A stretch of DNA of 64,000 nucleotides, taken from NCBI GenBank assembly GCA_013178125.1, contig JABLXJ010000001.1:124001-188000 (forward strand), written 5' to 3'. Shown piece by piece: positions 32,528 to 43,791 of this stretch. The stretch comes from Bacillota bacterium (GTDB taxonomy: Bacteria; Bacillota; SHA-98; Ch115; JABLXJ01). Every line of letters begins with the position of its first letter. Positions within the stretch are counted from its first letter, which is position 1. The translations under genes were made by a program, and so were the position numbers. A model generated the notes under the pieces. That model made no database searches. It had not been told where the DNA came from and was given only the letters and a program-made list of their open reading frames with translations.

Positions 32528-32631
32528 ACACCATGGCTTTTTACCAATACTAGCGCGTGTAGCCCGCAGCACTGAGTCAGGGCGCATAAAGAAAGCACGT
32601 ATTATATTGATGGTATAGGACGGTGCCATGC

Positions 32632-33333
32632 GTGTTCAAGGTTATCGGTAAGACCATCGCAATGTACATCTTCGTCTTATTTATTACGAGGATTATGGGT
32701 AAGCGGGAGGTCGGCCAGCTTTCCCCGTTTGACCTTGTTGTTGCCGTGATGATCGCCGACCTGGCATCACTGCCGCTCGAGGAGAAGAAGATCACCCTGG
32801 TGGATGGGATTGTTCCAATAGCCGTCCTCGCCGCCGCTGAGATATTGACCGCGTTTATCTCGCTGAAGAGCGATACCGCCAGGCGCGTGATCTCCGGGAG
32901 TCCGAGCATCCTGGTTGAAAACGGGCGGATCATAGAATCCAATCTCCGCAAGTCCAGGTATAACCTGGATGACCTCCTCGCGCAGCTGCGGGAGAAGGAT
33001 ATACCGAATATCGCTGATGTGGAATACGCGATTCTTGAGACATCGGGGGATTTAAGCGTGATCCCGAAATCTCAAAAGAGGCCGGTCACGCCGCAGGACC
33101 TTGGCATTCCAACTTCATATGAGGGGTTGCCTTTCCCCCTCGTGACAGATGGCCAGATACAGTATAAGAACCTGGAGAGGCTCAACCTCTCCGTGAAGTG
33201 GCTGGAGGACAGGCTCCATAAACACGGCGTCGATAAGATCGACGAGGTCCTCCTCGCCAGCCTCGATGGAGAGGGAAACCTTTACGTCTCGCTCAAGGAA
33301 TCCAAGGTCATCGATAAGACGCAGCTTGGTTGA
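32632..33333 (+). CDS. DUF421/YetF-family membrane protein
   Basis: About 233 residues with three membrane helices at the N terminus, then the soluble DUF421 domain with ARRVISGSPSILVENG and NLRKSRYNLDDLLAQLREK. GTG 32632 follows GGACGG by eight bases; GTG 32623 is three codons upstream. Related YetF and YrbG/YdfS-type proteins occur in spore formers and some are linked to the spore membrane, but their function is undefined. It is closed by a strong terminator. Confidence 0.88.
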   Translation: MFKVIGKTIAMYIFVLFITRIMGKREVGQLSPFDLVVAVMIADLASLPLEEKKITLVDGIVPIAVLAAAEILTAFISLKSDTARRVISGSPSILVENGRIIESNLRKSRYNLDDLLAQLREKDIPNIADVEYAILETSGDLSVIPKSQKRPVTPQDLGIPTSYEGLPFPLVTDGQIQYKNLERLNLSVKWLEDRLHKHGVDKIDEVLLASLDGEGNLYVSLKESKVIDKTQLG

Positions 33334-33357
33334 TAAGCTAGGTTGATAAGATTGACT

Positions 33358-33409
33358 CTACCTCCTATTACTGTTATCATGGTAGCAGTAATGGGAGGTA
33401 GATTTTTTT
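33358..33409 (+). terminator. Terminator/attenuator whose 3' arm contains the mutS2 ribosome site
   Basis: CTACCTCC-T-ATTACTG (33358-33373) pairs with CAGTAAT-G-GGAGGTAG (33386-33401) around a 12-base loop, followed by seven T residues. The only Shine-Dalgarno-like sequence before mutS2, GGGAGGT, is in the 3' arm, so the fold would both end upstream transcription and hide the ribosome site. Confidence 0.9.
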
Positions 33410-33412
33410 ATC

Positions 33413-35962
33413 ATGATCGATCCAAGAACGCTGAGGGTTCTTGAATTTGATAAAATCAAGACTTTGTTACGAGGGCTTGCGACCAGTAGTCTTGGGGCAG
33501 AGCTTGCTGACCGGCTGGCTCCGGCTACTGACCTGGAGGAGGCCCGGGCCCTCCAGGCTGAGACAACCGAGGCCAGGGGGATTCTGCGCCTTCACCCAGG
33601 GATCCCGCTCGGCGGCGTGAGGGATGTACGTGAGGCCGTGCGCAGGGCACGCATAGGGTCGACGCTCGAGCCGGGCGTGCTTCTCGATATAGCTCACACC
33701 CTCGCTGCAGCTCGAAAGCTCAGGAGGTTCCTGCTTGAGCTGCGAGAAGATTTTAAGGTAATTGCGGGGCTTGCCGGCGGACTCAAGCCGCCCAAGGACT
33801 TGGAGGACGCGGTCTTCGAGTGCATTGATGAAAACGGCGAGCTCTACGACTCCGCGAGCCCGAGGCTGAAGCATATCAGGGCCGGGATAAGGTCCTTGAA
33901 CGGGCGGATCAGGGATAGGCTGGACTCACTCATCCGCTCCTCAGAAACCCAGCGATATCTCCAGGATGCTATCATCACCATACGCAACGACCGGTTTGTC
34001 GTGCCTGTGAAGCAGGAGTTCAGGTCCTACCTGCCGGGCATAGTGCATGATCAGTCGGCGAGCGGTCAGACGCTGTTCATCGAGCCGATGCCGGTAGTGG
34101 ATATGAACAACAGGCTGCGCGAGCTCTGCGCGGAGGAACGCGAGGAGATCGCCAGGATCCTTGGGAAGCTTAGCGCAAAGGTGGCGAGCGCCGCTGGCGC
34201 GTTGGATGAGACGCTTGAAACCCTCGGGCGGATCGATTTCGCCTTTGCAAAGGCGCGCATGAGCGAAGAGCTTGATGCCGTCGAGCCAGAGCTCAATGGC
34301 GAGGGGCATATCAATATCCGGAAGGGGAGGCACCCGCTGCTTAAGGGCGATGTCGTCCCCATAGACCCATCCCTGGGGCGTGAGTTTAGCACAATGGTCA
34401 TAACCGGGCCCAACACCGGCGGCAAGACTGTGACCCTGAAGACGATAGGACTCCTAACGTTGATGGCCCAGGCCGGCCTGCATGTCCCCGCCGATTATGG
34501 AACTACGCTTGCCGTATTCAGTCAAGTCTTCGCCGATATTGGGGATGAGCAGAGCATAGAACAGAGCCTGAGCACCTTTTCGTCGCACATGACGCATATT
34601 GTGCGCATCCTGCGCGAAGCCGGAGATAATTCCCTTGTCCTGCTGGATGAACTGGGCGCCGGGACCGATCCCCAGGAGGGGGCAGCCCTGGCCATGGCGA
34701 TCCTCGAGTACCTCCATGACAGGAATGCCCGGACGGTCGCCACGACGCACTACAGTGAATTGAAGACATTCGCATACCGCAGAGATGGCGTCCGGAACGC
34801 GTCTGTGGAGTTCGACGATATCACCCTGCGCCCTACCTACCGGCTCTTGATAGGTCTCCCGGGGCGGAGCAATGCCTTCGCGATCGCATCGCGGCTTGGC
34901 CTGCCTGATGAGGTTATCGCGCGCGCCAGGTCCATGATGGCCCCGGACGCGACTCGCGTAGAAGATATGATAGCTGACATAGCCGAGAACATGCGAAGCT
35001 CGGAGCTTCAACGCCGCGATGCTGAGGCGCTCAGGGTGCGGGCGGAGCAGCTCAAGCGCGAGCATGAGGAGGAAGCCAGGCGTGTCAGGGAAAAGCGTGC
35101 TGAGATCATCGAAAAGGCTAGAGAAGAGGCGAGGCAGATCCTGAGAAAGGCCAGGCTTCAGGCAGAAGAAACGATAAGGGCGGTGCGGGAGCTTGAAAGG
35201 AAGGCGAGCCTCGCTGGCAAGGCCAGGACGGAGCTGGAGGATGCCATCAGGGAGATACGCGAGGGCCTCGAAAATGCCAGCGGTGAGCTGCTCGATGGCG
35301 AGGAGGCGTATCTCGCGCCTGCAGACGGAGATTGGCAGCAGGGCGCGGCCCAGGGCGATGGCGCAGGCGATATGGGCCTGCCACTGTCCCCGGATGATCC
35401 GGATGACGCCAGGGCCGGGGTCGTGGTGTTTGTGCCTAGATTCAAGCAACAGGGCTGCATAGTCGCTGGCCCCAACGCCAGGGGTGAGGTGCAGGTCCAG
35501 ATAGGAGTCGTCAAGGTCATGCTTCCCATGGGGGAGCTCCTGAAGGTTGCCGATACCGGGCACGCGGCAACGGCACCCGCGGGATTGCTTACACCCGCCA
35601 CACGCGGCCCTCACGCCCAGAGACAGAGCCAGGCTCAGGCTCAAGCTCAGGATCAGATCCAGGTCCGGGCCGGGGTTGATCAGATTTCGCGCGAGAAGGC
35701 GCGGGAGATAGCAACAGAGCTTGACCTCAGGGGGCTCAGGGTCGAGGATGCCCTCGAAAGGGTGGATAAGTACCTGGATGATGCGATCCTCGCGGGCCTT
35801 CCGAGGGCGCGGATAATACACGGGAAAGGCACGGGCGCCCTCAGGCAGGCTGTGCGCGAGTATCTAAAGAATCACTCCGGCGTCGCCGGATTCAGATTTG
35901 GAGAGGCGGGGGAGGGCGGCGACGGAGTCACCGTAGTATCGCTCTGCGTGGACGGCGCCTGA
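33413..35962 (+). CDS. mutS2: MutS2 endonuclease / ribosome-splitting ATPase
   Basis: 849 residues. Order: core and lever domains, the MutS ATPase with Walker A GPNTGGKT and LVLLDELGAGTDPQEG, a long charged coiled coil (from about residue 530), a KOW-like segment, a Gln-rich linker (QRQSQAQAQAQDQ) and a C-terminal Smr nuclease (LDLRGLRVEDALERV, IIHGKGTGALR). MutS2 suppresses recombination or rescues collided ribosomes. ATG 33413 follows the terminator by a few bases; its ribosome site lies in the stem. The 3' end overlaps the minus-strand PBP gene by about 90 bases. Confidence 0.96.
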   Translation: MIDPRTLRVLEFDKIKTLLRGLATSSLGAELADRLAPATDLEEARALQAETTEARGILRLHPGIPLGGVRDVREAVRRARIGSTLEPGVLLDIAHTLAAARKLRRFLLELREDFKVIAGLAGGLKPPKDLEDAVFECIDENGELYDSASPRLKHIRAGIRSLNGRIRDRLDSLIRSSETQRYLQDAIITIRNDRFVVPVKQEFRSYLPGIVHDQSASGQTLFIEPMPVVDMNNRLRELCAEEREEIARILGKLSAKVASAAGALDETLETLGRIDFAFAKARMSEELDAVEPELNGEGHINIRKGRHPLLKGDVVPIDPSLGREFSTMVITGPNTGGKTVTLKTIGLLTLMAQAGLHVPADYGTTLAVFSQVFADIGDEQSIEQSLSTFSSHMTHIVRILREAGDNSLVLLDELGAGTDPQEGAALAMAILEYLHDRNARTVATTHYSELKTFAYRRDGVRNASVEFDDITLRPTYRLLIGLPGRSNAFAIASRLGLPDEVIARARSMMAPDATRVEDMIADIAENMRSSELQRRDAEALRVRAEQLKREHEEEARRVREKRAEIIEKAREEARQILRKARLQAEETIRAVRELERKASLAGKARTELEDAIREIREGLENASGELLDGEEAYLAPADGDWQQGAAQGDGAGDMGLPLSPDDPDDARAGVVVFVPRFKQQGCIVAGPNARGEVQVQIGVVKVMLPMGELLKVADTGHAATAPAGLLTPATRGPHAQRQSQAQAQAQDQIQVRAGVDQISREKAREIATELDLRGLRVEDALERVDKYLDDAILAGLPRARIIHGKGTGALRQAVREYLKNHSGVAGFRFGEAGEGGDGVTVVSLCVDGA

Positions 35963-38187
35963 GCGGAGGATGGCGCCTGAGCTGAGGACTCAGCAGATGG
36001 TTTATGCACATCGCAGTATTCCTCCGGGAGTCTGCTGCCAAATAATACTGTGCCATCAGGGGCGACCTCGAGCTTGGAATCCTTGAGATACGTCCTCGTC
36101 TCGACCCTGTCCGGCGGACAATCCGGGGTCGCGAGCTTCCCTGAATCCAGGCAGACCCTGGCGTGTATGAAGTTGCCGTGGAGGTTGCAATAGTCGGTTG
36201 GCTCCGTGCCTTTGACGAATACCTCCGTCCGGGTCTCAGGGCAGGCGGGCGTCGCCAGGAGACCTGATTCCTTGCATATCTTCACGCCGAGCACAACCCC
36301 GCTGGGGACGGGGAACTCGCGGGGTTGGATTATGCCATTCTGGAGCGCCTCCCTGACAAAGACGCCCCATATTTGGGCGGCTTTTGCGCTGCCTATCCTG
36401 ACCCCGCCATATACGAGGGGCCGGGCCTGCACATCGTTGCCGATCCACACCGAGGCCACAAGATCAGGGGTAAAGCCCACGAACCACGCATTCGTGTTGT
36501 CGCTTGTCGTGCCTGTCTTGCCGGCGGCTGGCACCCCAACATTGGCCGCTTTTCCCGTCCCTCGCTCGATGACGCCCCTCAGCATATCTGTCATTACATA
36601 ACATGTTGTCTCGCCCAGGACGATCTCCTTTTGGGGGATGTTGCGCTCGAGCACGGCGCCATTTGCGTCCTCAACACGGATGATCGCCATGGGGCTAACC
36701 TTTATCCCCTGGTTGGCCAGCACAGCATATGCGGCGGCCATCTCCAGCGGCGTTACGCCCCTCGTGAGCCCACCAAGGACCAGCGAGAGGTTGCGATCGT
36801 TTACGCGGCCCGTCTCGACGAGGGAGGTTATCCCCATGAGCTTGGCGTACCGGACTGCTGTATCGATGCCGATCTCATCGAGGAGCTTAACCGATGCCAC
36901 GTTGATGGACTCCTCCAGAGCCTGGCGTATGGTAACCAGACCATGAAATTTATTATCGTAATTCCGCGGGACCCAGCGTTTATTTCCAGTCATGACGAAT
37001 TCGGTTGGTGAATCGTTGATGGTGGTAGCCGGCGTGTAGCCATTATCGATCGCAGCCGTGTAGACGAATGGCTTGAACGCCGAGCCTGGTTGGCGGTATG
37101 ATTGAACCGCACGGTTGAATTCATCCTCGCCGCGCCCGCCGGCCATCGCCTTTATGTAACCTGTTTGCGGGTCCAGGGCCACAAGCGCCCCCTGGGGTTG
37201 CGTCAGACCCTTGGAATCCACCTTGCCTTTAGGCAGGTTTTGGACCAGCGCTTTCTCGGCGATACGTTGGAGCCTCAGATCGAGGGTGGTGTAAACCCTG
37301 AGCCCCCCCTTGTAGACCGTATCCTGACCGTAGCGCGCGAGGAGCTGCTGGAGCACGTAATCCGCAAAATACCGCCCGATGTGCCTCTTGGGCTTGAGCC
37401 CCGCGAGGAATATGGGCGCCTCGTTAGCATGTTTCTCTTGATCCTTTGTTATATACCCGAGGAGCGCCATCCTCGCTAGCACTGTGGCCCTGCGATCCCT
37501 TGCGGCCTTCATGTCTTCATATGGGGAATAATATGATGGCCCCCTGGGTATGCCCGCGAGCATGGCCGATTCGGCGAGGGTGAGGTCTTTGACATCCTTC
37601 CCGAAATATATCTGAGCGGCAGCTTGGACTCCATACGCCCCGTGTCCGAAGTATATCTCATTCAGGTAGAGCTCGAGGATCTGGTCCTTGGTGTAGCGCC
37701 GCTCGAGCTGTATTGCATATAATACCTCCTGAATCTTCCGGGTCAGAGTCTTTTCATGCGTGAGAAAGGCGTTCTTGGCGAGCTGCTGGGTTATGGTGCT
37801 GCCTCCCTGGACTTTTCGACCGCTTCTCAGATCGGCGAGGAGCGCCCGGACTATGGCCGTCACGTCGATCCCATGATGTTCGTAAAAATGAGCATCCTCC
37901 ACGGCTATGACTGCGTGTTGAAGGTCCTTTGGTATCTGGGACAGAGGCGCCCACACCCTGTTTTCCACATAGAATTGGGTTATGAGCTTGCCGTTTATAT
38001 CAAAGACCTTTGTCGTCTGACTCGGTCTGTATTCTATGTCGTCAGGGCTCGGCATGCTCTTCAGGGCGCCCGCCATGATCCCCATTACCCCGCCGGCGGC
38101 GATGCACATGAGGAGCACAATGAGGATAGCCAGGCCTACGAGGATGCCCCCACCATGGCCCTGGTTCCCGGTCCGCATCCTTTTCAT
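35872..38187 (-). CDS. Class A penicillin-binding protein (PBP1A type)
   Basis: 771 residues: a short cytosolic start, one membrane helix, a glycosyltransferase domain (EDAHFYEHHGID, GGSTITQQLAKNAFL, RKIQEVLYAIQLER) and a transpeptidase domain with SxxK in PGSAFKPF, SxN in SINVAS and KTGT in AGKTGTTSD. Two C-terminal Cys-containing segments (CPETRTEVF, CPPDRVETR) and a Ser/Ala/Pro-rich tail follow. It polymerises and crosslinks peptidoglycan. The tail is antisense to the end of mutS2. Confidence 0.95.
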   Translation of the reverse strand: MKRMRTGNQGHGGGILVGLAILIVLLMCIAAGGVMGIMAGALKSMPSPDDIEYRPSQTTKVFDINGKLITQFYVENRVWAPLSQIPKDLQHAVIAVEDAHFYEHHGIDVTAIVRALLADLRSGRKVQGGSTITQQLAKNAFLTHEKTLTRKIQEVLYAIQLERRYTKDQILELYLNEIYFGHGAYGVQAAAQIYFGKDVKDLTLAESAMLAGIPRGPSYYSPYEDMKAARDRRATVLARMALLGYITKDQEKHANEAPIFLAGLKPKRHIGRYFADYVLQQLLARYGQDTVYKGGLRVYTTLDLRLQRIAEKALVQNLPKGKVDSKGLTQPQGALVALDPQTGYIKAMAGGRGEDEFNRAVQSYRQPGSAFKPFVYTAAIDNGYTPATTINDSPTEFVMTGNKRWVPRNYDNKFHGLVTIRQALEESINVASVKLLDEIGIDTAVRYAKLMGITSLVETGRVNDRNLSLVLGGLTRGVTPLEMAAAYAVLANQGIKVSPMAIIRVEDANGAVLERNIPQKEIVLGETTCYVMTDMLRGVIERGTGKAANVGVPAAGKTGTTSDNTNAWFVGFTPDLVASVWIGNDVQARPLVYGGVRIGSAKAAQIWGVFVREALQNGIIQPREFPVPSGVVLGVKICKESGLLATPACPETRTEVFVKGTEPTDYCNLHGNFIHARVCLDSGKLATPDCPPDRVETRTYLKDSKLEVAPDGTVLFGSRLPEEYCDVHKPSAESSAQAPSSAQAPSTQSDTTVTPSPPSPASPNLNPATPE

Positions 38188-38310
38188 GGTTCAATGCCCC
38201 TTTCGTCTTGACTCTTCACTTCGAGTTGATGGGCTCGCGATGTATAAACGTGCATTAGCTCACTTCTCGAGGGCCTACCCAAGGCCTATTATATCATATA
38301 GCCTCAAACG

Positions 38311-38339
38311 TTGACACTTGTCCCTGTGTCTGATACGAT
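38311..38339 (+). promoter_or_regulatory. Sigma-A promoter of tyrS
   Basis: Perfect TTGACA (38311-38316), 17-base spacer, TACGAT (38334-38339). It lies inside the longest tyrS reading frame, showing that the frame's first 16 or more codons are not translated. Confidence 0.82.
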
Positions 38340-38451
38340 ACTTCCATGGAAAGGTATTATGAAACAGGCGAGGGCTTTGCGGGGTAGGGCGAAGGATCAC
38401 GAAGGATATGATAGCGAAGGATATGTTAGCGGAAGGAGCATGGGGTTATCT

Positions 38452-39672
38452 ATGGAGCCCGAGAAACAGCTGGAGATAATCAAGAGGAAGACCGCGGAGA
38501 TCGTCTCGGAGGAGGACCTGCTGGATAAATTCGAGAAGGCGCAAGAGGAGAACCGGCCGCTTCGCATAAAGCTGGGGCTGGATCCCTCGGCGCCCGACAT
38601 CCACCTCGGCCACGCCGTCGCATTGCGCAAGCTGAAGGAATTCCAGGACCTGGGACACGAGGTTACGCTCGTGGTTGGGGATTTTACCGGAAGGATCGGC
38701 GACCCGACAGGGAAATCGGAAACCCGGAAACAGCTCTCCGAGGCCGAGGTCCTCGCCAACGCCAGGACCTACCAGGAGCAGGCGTTCAAGATCCTCGACC
38801 CCGGTAAGACCAGGGTGGTCTTCAACAGCTCCTGGCTTGCCCCTTTGAAGTTCGAAGATGTCATCGTCCTAGCATCGAAATATACTGTGGCAAGGATGCT
38901 GGAGCGCGAGGAATTCGCCCAGAGGTTTGATGAGGGAAGGCCCATATATATTCATGAATTTTTTTACCCGTTTATGCAGGGCTACGATTCCGTTGCCCTC
39001 CATTCCGACGTCGAGCTCGGCGGGACGGATCAAAAGTTCAACATCCTGATGGGGAGGATGCTCCAGCGGGAGTATGGGCAGGATTCTCAGGTCGCGGTGC
39101 TCATGCCCATATTGACGGGCATCGACGGTGAAAAGAAGATGAGCAAGAGCCTGGGCAACTATATCGGGGTGAACGACCCGCCTGCCGAGATGTACGGGAA
39201 GACGATGTCCATACCGGATGAGCTCATGATCATGTATTATGACCTCGCAACGGACCTCACAGAGGATGAGGTCCGGAGGATTGAGGACGGTCTCCAGGCC
39301 GGCAGGCTCCACCCGAGGGATGCCAAGCGGAGGCTTGCGCGGGAGATCGTAGCACTCTACCACGGGCCCGGGGCGGCGCAGGAGGCTGAGGAGGAGTTTG
39401 ACCTCATATTCAAGAGCGGCGACGTGCCTGACGACGTGCCCGAGGTCTCGATCGACAGGGGTGAGCTTTCGGAGGGCAGGATATGGGCGCCGAAGCTCCT
39501 GGCCCTGGCGGGGCTCGCGAAGAGCAGCAGCGAAGGTAAGAGGCTCATTGAGCAGGGCGCGGTGCGGATAGGGAGCGAGAGGATCCTGGACCCGGCGGCG
39601 ACGGTGGAGCTGAGGGACGACATGCTCGTGAGGGTCGGGAAGAGGAGGTTTGCCGTCATCCGCCTGGCCTAA
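38452..39672 (+). CDS. tyrS: Tyrosyl-tRNA synthetase
   Basis: 406 residues from ATG 38452, the length and start ([17 protein letters not shown]) expected of the thermophile-type TyrRS. HIGH-like [14 protein letters not shown] in KKMSKSLGN, and a C-terminal S4 RNA-binding domain ([13 protein letters not shown]) are present. GGAAGGAG lies 13 bases upstream; ATG 38440 and ATG 38359 (with GGAAAGG) are alternatives. It has its own promoter and is divergent from the PBP gene. Confidence 0.95.
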   Translation: MEPEKQLEIIKRKTAEIVSEEDLLDKFEKAQEENRPLRIKLGLDPSAPDIHLGHAVALRKLKEFQDLGHEVTLVVGDFTGRIGDPTGKSETRKQLSEAEVLANARTYQEQAFKILDPGKTRVVFNSSWLAPLKFEDVIVLASKYTVARMLEREEFAQRFDEGRPIYIHEFFYPFMQGYDSVALHSDVELGGTDQKFNILMGRMLQREYGQDSQVAVLMPILTGIDGEKKMSKSLGNYIGVNDPPAEMYGKTMSIPDELMIMYYDLATDLTEDEVRRIEDGLQAGRLHPRDAKRRLAREIVALYHGPGAAQEAEEEFDLIFKSGDVPDDVPEVSIDRGELSEGRIWAPKLLALAGLAKSSSEGKRLIEQGAVRIGSERILDPAATVELRDDMLVRVGKRRFAVIRLA

Positions 39673-39875
39673 GGCGGGAAGGGCACCGTGCAAGCGTATA
39701 AATTCCCGGGCCTTTCGCATAGAATTTAATGCACGGGAATCGGACGCCATCCGTGGGTCAATTCCCGGCTTTGCCTCTAGCGGTCTCGTGGCCGGGGGTG
39801 TTTGGCGTGGCGTGGTTTGGGCGACGGAGGCGGCGGGCCCCGGTACCCTACTGGGGTTATACGAGGACCTTCAGA

Positions 39876-40544
39876 TTGATAAGGAGAACATGGATAAGGA
39901 GGCGAAGGCTGATTGCCGGAGCCTTCCTTGCGCTTTTACTGGGGTTTTTGATATTTGTCGTCATTGACCGGCGCCTGAAGCCGACCCTGCAGCAGATAGC
40001 CGAGGCCAAGGCCCGGGTTATAGCCACTGAGGCCATAAACGAGGCCGTCAGCCGGAAAGTGGCAGGCACCATCAAATGGGAGGACCTCTATGCCCTGCGA
40101 CCAGACAGCCGCGGCCGCGTTGTGCTGGTGCAGCCCAATACGGGAGAGATAAGCCGTCTCACATCGGATGTAGCAATAGCAGTGCAGGATACGCTCAAGA
40201 AGATTACGGAGACGGAGGTCTGGATTCCTCTCGGCCAGGCGTTCGGCAGCCAGATATTGGCAAACGTGGGGCCCAGGATTCGCATCAGCGTGGTGCCGAT
40301 GGGAACGGTGCGGACGGAGATAAGCAGCAAGTTTGAGCAGGCCGGGATCAACCAGATCAGGCACCGGATATACCTTGACGTAATCGCCCGCATCAAGATC
40401 GTGGTCCCGCTCGTAAGCTCCGATATAGAGGTGAGGAGCCAGGTCCCCATAACAGAGGTAATGATAATGGGCGAGGTGCCCCAGGTCTACTTCGGCCTGG
40501 ATGGTTCACAGAATAACAATAACGGCACGGTCCTAGGCAGATAG
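39876..40544 (+). CDS. yunB: Sporulation protein YunB
   Basis: Recognised by one N-terminal membrane helix (LIAGAFLALLLGFLIFVVI) followed by KPTLQQIAEAKARVIATEAIN, then GTVRTEISSKFEQAGINQIRH and VVPLVSSDIEVRSQVPITEV, the YunB family core. The family is SigE-controlled in B. subtilis and linked to spore coat or germination; biochemical role unknown. Start uncertain: the frame is open upstream to 39729 but that part is Arg/Pro-rich and unlike the family; TTG 39876 yields about 222 residues. A bidirectional terminator follows. Confidence 0.85.
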   Translation: MIRRTWIRRRRLIAGAFLALLLGFLIFVVIDRRLKPTLQQIAEAKARVIATEAINEAVSRKVAGTIKWEDLYALRPDSRGRVVLVQPNTGEISRLTSDVAIAVQDTLKKITETEVWIPLGQAFGSQILANVGPRIRISVVPMGTVRTEISSKFEQAGINQIRHRIYLDVIARIKIVVPLVSSDIEVRSQVPITEVMIMGEVPQVYFGLDGSQNNNNGTVLGR

Positions 40545-40637
40545 CAGCTAGCAGCAGCTAAGTCAATACGCAGGAGTTCACTTGGTTTTTCCAGATAGCA
40601 ATTGAGTAGTTATCGCATTATGCGTGACCGGGCAAAG

Positions 40638-40671
40638 AAAAGGCGCGGAGTCGTCCCCTCCGCGCCTTTTT
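40638..40671. terminator. Bidirectional terminator between yunB and groEL
   Basis: GGCGCGGAG (40642-40650) / CTCCGCGCC (40658-40666), extended by A-T pairs on both sides, so each strand has a T-run after the stem. It serves convergent yunB (plus) and groEL (minus). Confidence 0.92.
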
Positions 40672-40689
40672 CCGCCCGCCTCAAGCGTT

Positions 40690-42318
<1,629 letters not shown>

Positions 42319-42429
42319 TTATGTACCTCCTCACGCTACGTTATTGATTAAAGCCCGTTATCGATTATGGATTTACTGTAGACCAACCTGTAGCAAATTG
42401 AAAGCCTGCTTTGGTCGAAAGCTAGTTTT

Positions 42430-42711
42430 TTACTTTAGGGCGAGGATGTCGCTTTGTCTGAGGATCAGGTACTCCTCCCCATCGATCTTGACCTCGGTGC
42501 CGCCGTATTTGGCGTAGATCACCTTATCTCCAGGTTTCACATCCATAGGAGCCCTCTGGCCGTTTTCAAGAAGTTTACCCGGCCCGACGGCTATCACCTC
42601 ACCCTCCTGGGGACGCTCCTTGGCTGTGTCAGGCAACACGATACCGCCCTTGGTTCTTTCCTCTTGCATGCTTGCCTTTACCACGACCCTGTCCTCTAAC
42701 GGCTTTATCAT
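42430..42711 (-). CDS. groES: Co-chaperonin GroES
   Basis: 93 residues, full length: [13 protein letters not shown], mobile loop around [22 protein letters not shown] and [17 protein letters not shown]. First gene of the groES-groEL operon; GGAGG precedes the start. Heat-inducible through the CIRCE element upstream. Confidence 0.98.
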   Translation of the reverse strand: MIKPLEDRVVVKASMQEERTKGGIVLPDTAKERPQEGEVIAVGPGKLLENGQRAPMDVKPGDKVIYAKYGGTEVKIDGEEYLILRQSDILALK

Positions 42712-42738
42712 TAGATCGTACCTCCTTTACACCCGGGT

Positions 42739-42765
42739 TTAGCACTCACTAGAGGAGAGTGCTAA
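42739..42765. promoter_or_regulatory. CIRCE operator (HrcA binding site)
   Basis: Perfect TTAGCACTC-N9-GAGTGCTAA, the consensus HrcA operator, between the groES start and its promoter. Confidence 0.98.
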
Positions 42766-42777
42766 CAATCTAATCAC

Positions 42778-42807
42778 ATATTACATGAAGGCTTTTTGAG
42801 TTGTCAA
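42778..42807 (-). promoter_or_regulatory. Sigma-A promoter of groES-groEL
   Basis: On the minus strand TTGACA (complement of 42802-42807), 18-base spacer and TAATAT (complement of 42778-42783). CIRCE begins about 13 bases after the -10 box, where HrcA would block initiation. Confidence 0.82.
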
Positions 42808-42844
42808 GTAGGGTGATCCAAATTTTTAATACTGATGGTAAGTC

Positions 42845-43486
42845 TTAATTCTGGAGGTCGGACAGACCTTCGAGTATCCCGAGGAGCCCGGCTTCCGAGT
42901 CAACGGGGATGCCTGCCATGAGGTCTTTCACTTCCTTCGCCGGGAGTCTCCGCGCGAGGATCCTGGTGATGCTTTTCACCCGGCACGGCCTTTCGGGTGT
43001 GCCGTAAAAGACGGTCACAAAACCATCCTTCACGCCCACAAACATTGATCTCAGACACTGCGGCGCCATCCCCGGCCTCCGCTGGAACAAGACCACGCTA
43101 TCCGGGCCAAATGAGGTGATTTCCCAGTCACTGCACTCCTTCGCCAGCTCATCCCTTGTCAGGCCGATCATCTCCGGCGGAGCCTCACGGACGGATATCT
43201 CCTCGTGCCCGCATTCATAGAGGACCTTTGTCGTGATTCTTGTGCGGGAATCTATCCTGGAAACCGTAGCCCCATATTTTCCAGGCAAACGGAACAGGGA
43301 GACCGGCTCGCGTCCCGGAATAGGCCCTTTTCCGATGTGACCCGGCCTTGCAAATGCGTAGATGAAGCTGGCGGCGAAGAGCACCAGCCCCGCGTAGAGA
43401 ATGAGCCTGCCTCGCCCCCCGGACAATATCTTCAACATCTTCAACCTCATTTCTGAGCTCCTGCCTTGAAACTCGAGTTGGCGCAC
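42845..43486 (-). CDS. BofC C-terminal-domain-like protein (sporulation)
   Basis: 213 residues: a membrane helix near residues 28-46 (LILYAGLVLFAASFIYAFA), then an extracytoplasmic domain with LYECGHEEIS, PPEMIGLTRDELAKECSDW, FVGVKDGFVTVFYG and SEAGLLGILEGL, the pattern of the BofC C-terminal family. In B. subtilis, BofC in the intermembrane space controls SpoIVB and so SigK activation. The N-terminal BofC domain is absent, so function is by family analogy. Single gene, minus strand. Confidence 0.75.
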   Translation of the reverse strand: MRQLEFQGRSSEMRLKMLKILSGGRGRLILYAGLVLFAASFIYAFARPGHIGKGPIPGREPVSLFRLPGKYGATVSRIDSRTRITTKVLYECGHEEISVREAPPEMIGLTRDELAKECSDWEITSFGPDSVVLFQRRPGMAPQCLRSMFVGVKDGFVTVFYGTPERPCRVKSITRILARRLPAKEVKDLMAGIPVDSEAGLLGILEGLSDLQN

Positions 43487-43548
43487 GCGGGGTGTATTCC
43501 GCGTATCACGTCCTTATCTATCTTGCGCAGGATTCAGAGGAATATGCC

Positions 43549-43590
43549 AAAAAGACATAGGACATGGCATCTCCTACCATGTCCTATGTC
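43549..43590 (-). terminator. Terminator of yebC
   Basis: Perfect 14-base stem (43554-43567 / 43577-43590; GACATAGGACATGG) around a nine-base loop, followed on the minus strand by TTTTTGG. Placed downstream of yebC. Confidence 0.85.
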
Positions 43591-43621
43591 CTACCTAGAA
43601 AATAGACATTACCCCAGCTAA

Positions 43622-43673
43622 GGCCATTTTCATTCCCTGCTGGTGCCGCTGAAGGCGGCATGGGCGTCTACCC
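43622..43673. repeat. Structured intergenic repeat, copy 3
   Basis: GGCCATTTTCATTC through GGCATGGGCGTCTACCCG, with central hairpin TGCCGC / GCGGCA around TGAAG. Same element as at 7870-7928 and 7945-7996. It is followed by an irregular ATCTAC-rich stretch, and GTCTACCCG (43665-43673) has an inverted copy CGGGTAGAC about 50 bases later. Confidence 0.6.
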
Positions 43674-43791
43674 GGGTATCTACCCGCATATCTACTATCT
43701 ACTACCTGCATAGCTACTATTCGGGTAGACCTCACCAACTGGTCACTAGGCCGCCCACAGGCAGGCTCAGCAGGCCTTACATGCCTAAGCT

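Noticed and set aside
34454-35821. A 455-codon minus-strand open frame inside mutS2
   Set aside because: Shadow of mutS2; no motif, no ribosome site, composition typical of antisense reading.
38311-38451. Longer TyrRS N terminus from 38311
   Set aside because: The first bases form a consensus promoter, so they are upstream of the transcript; residues before 38440 are not TyrRS-like.
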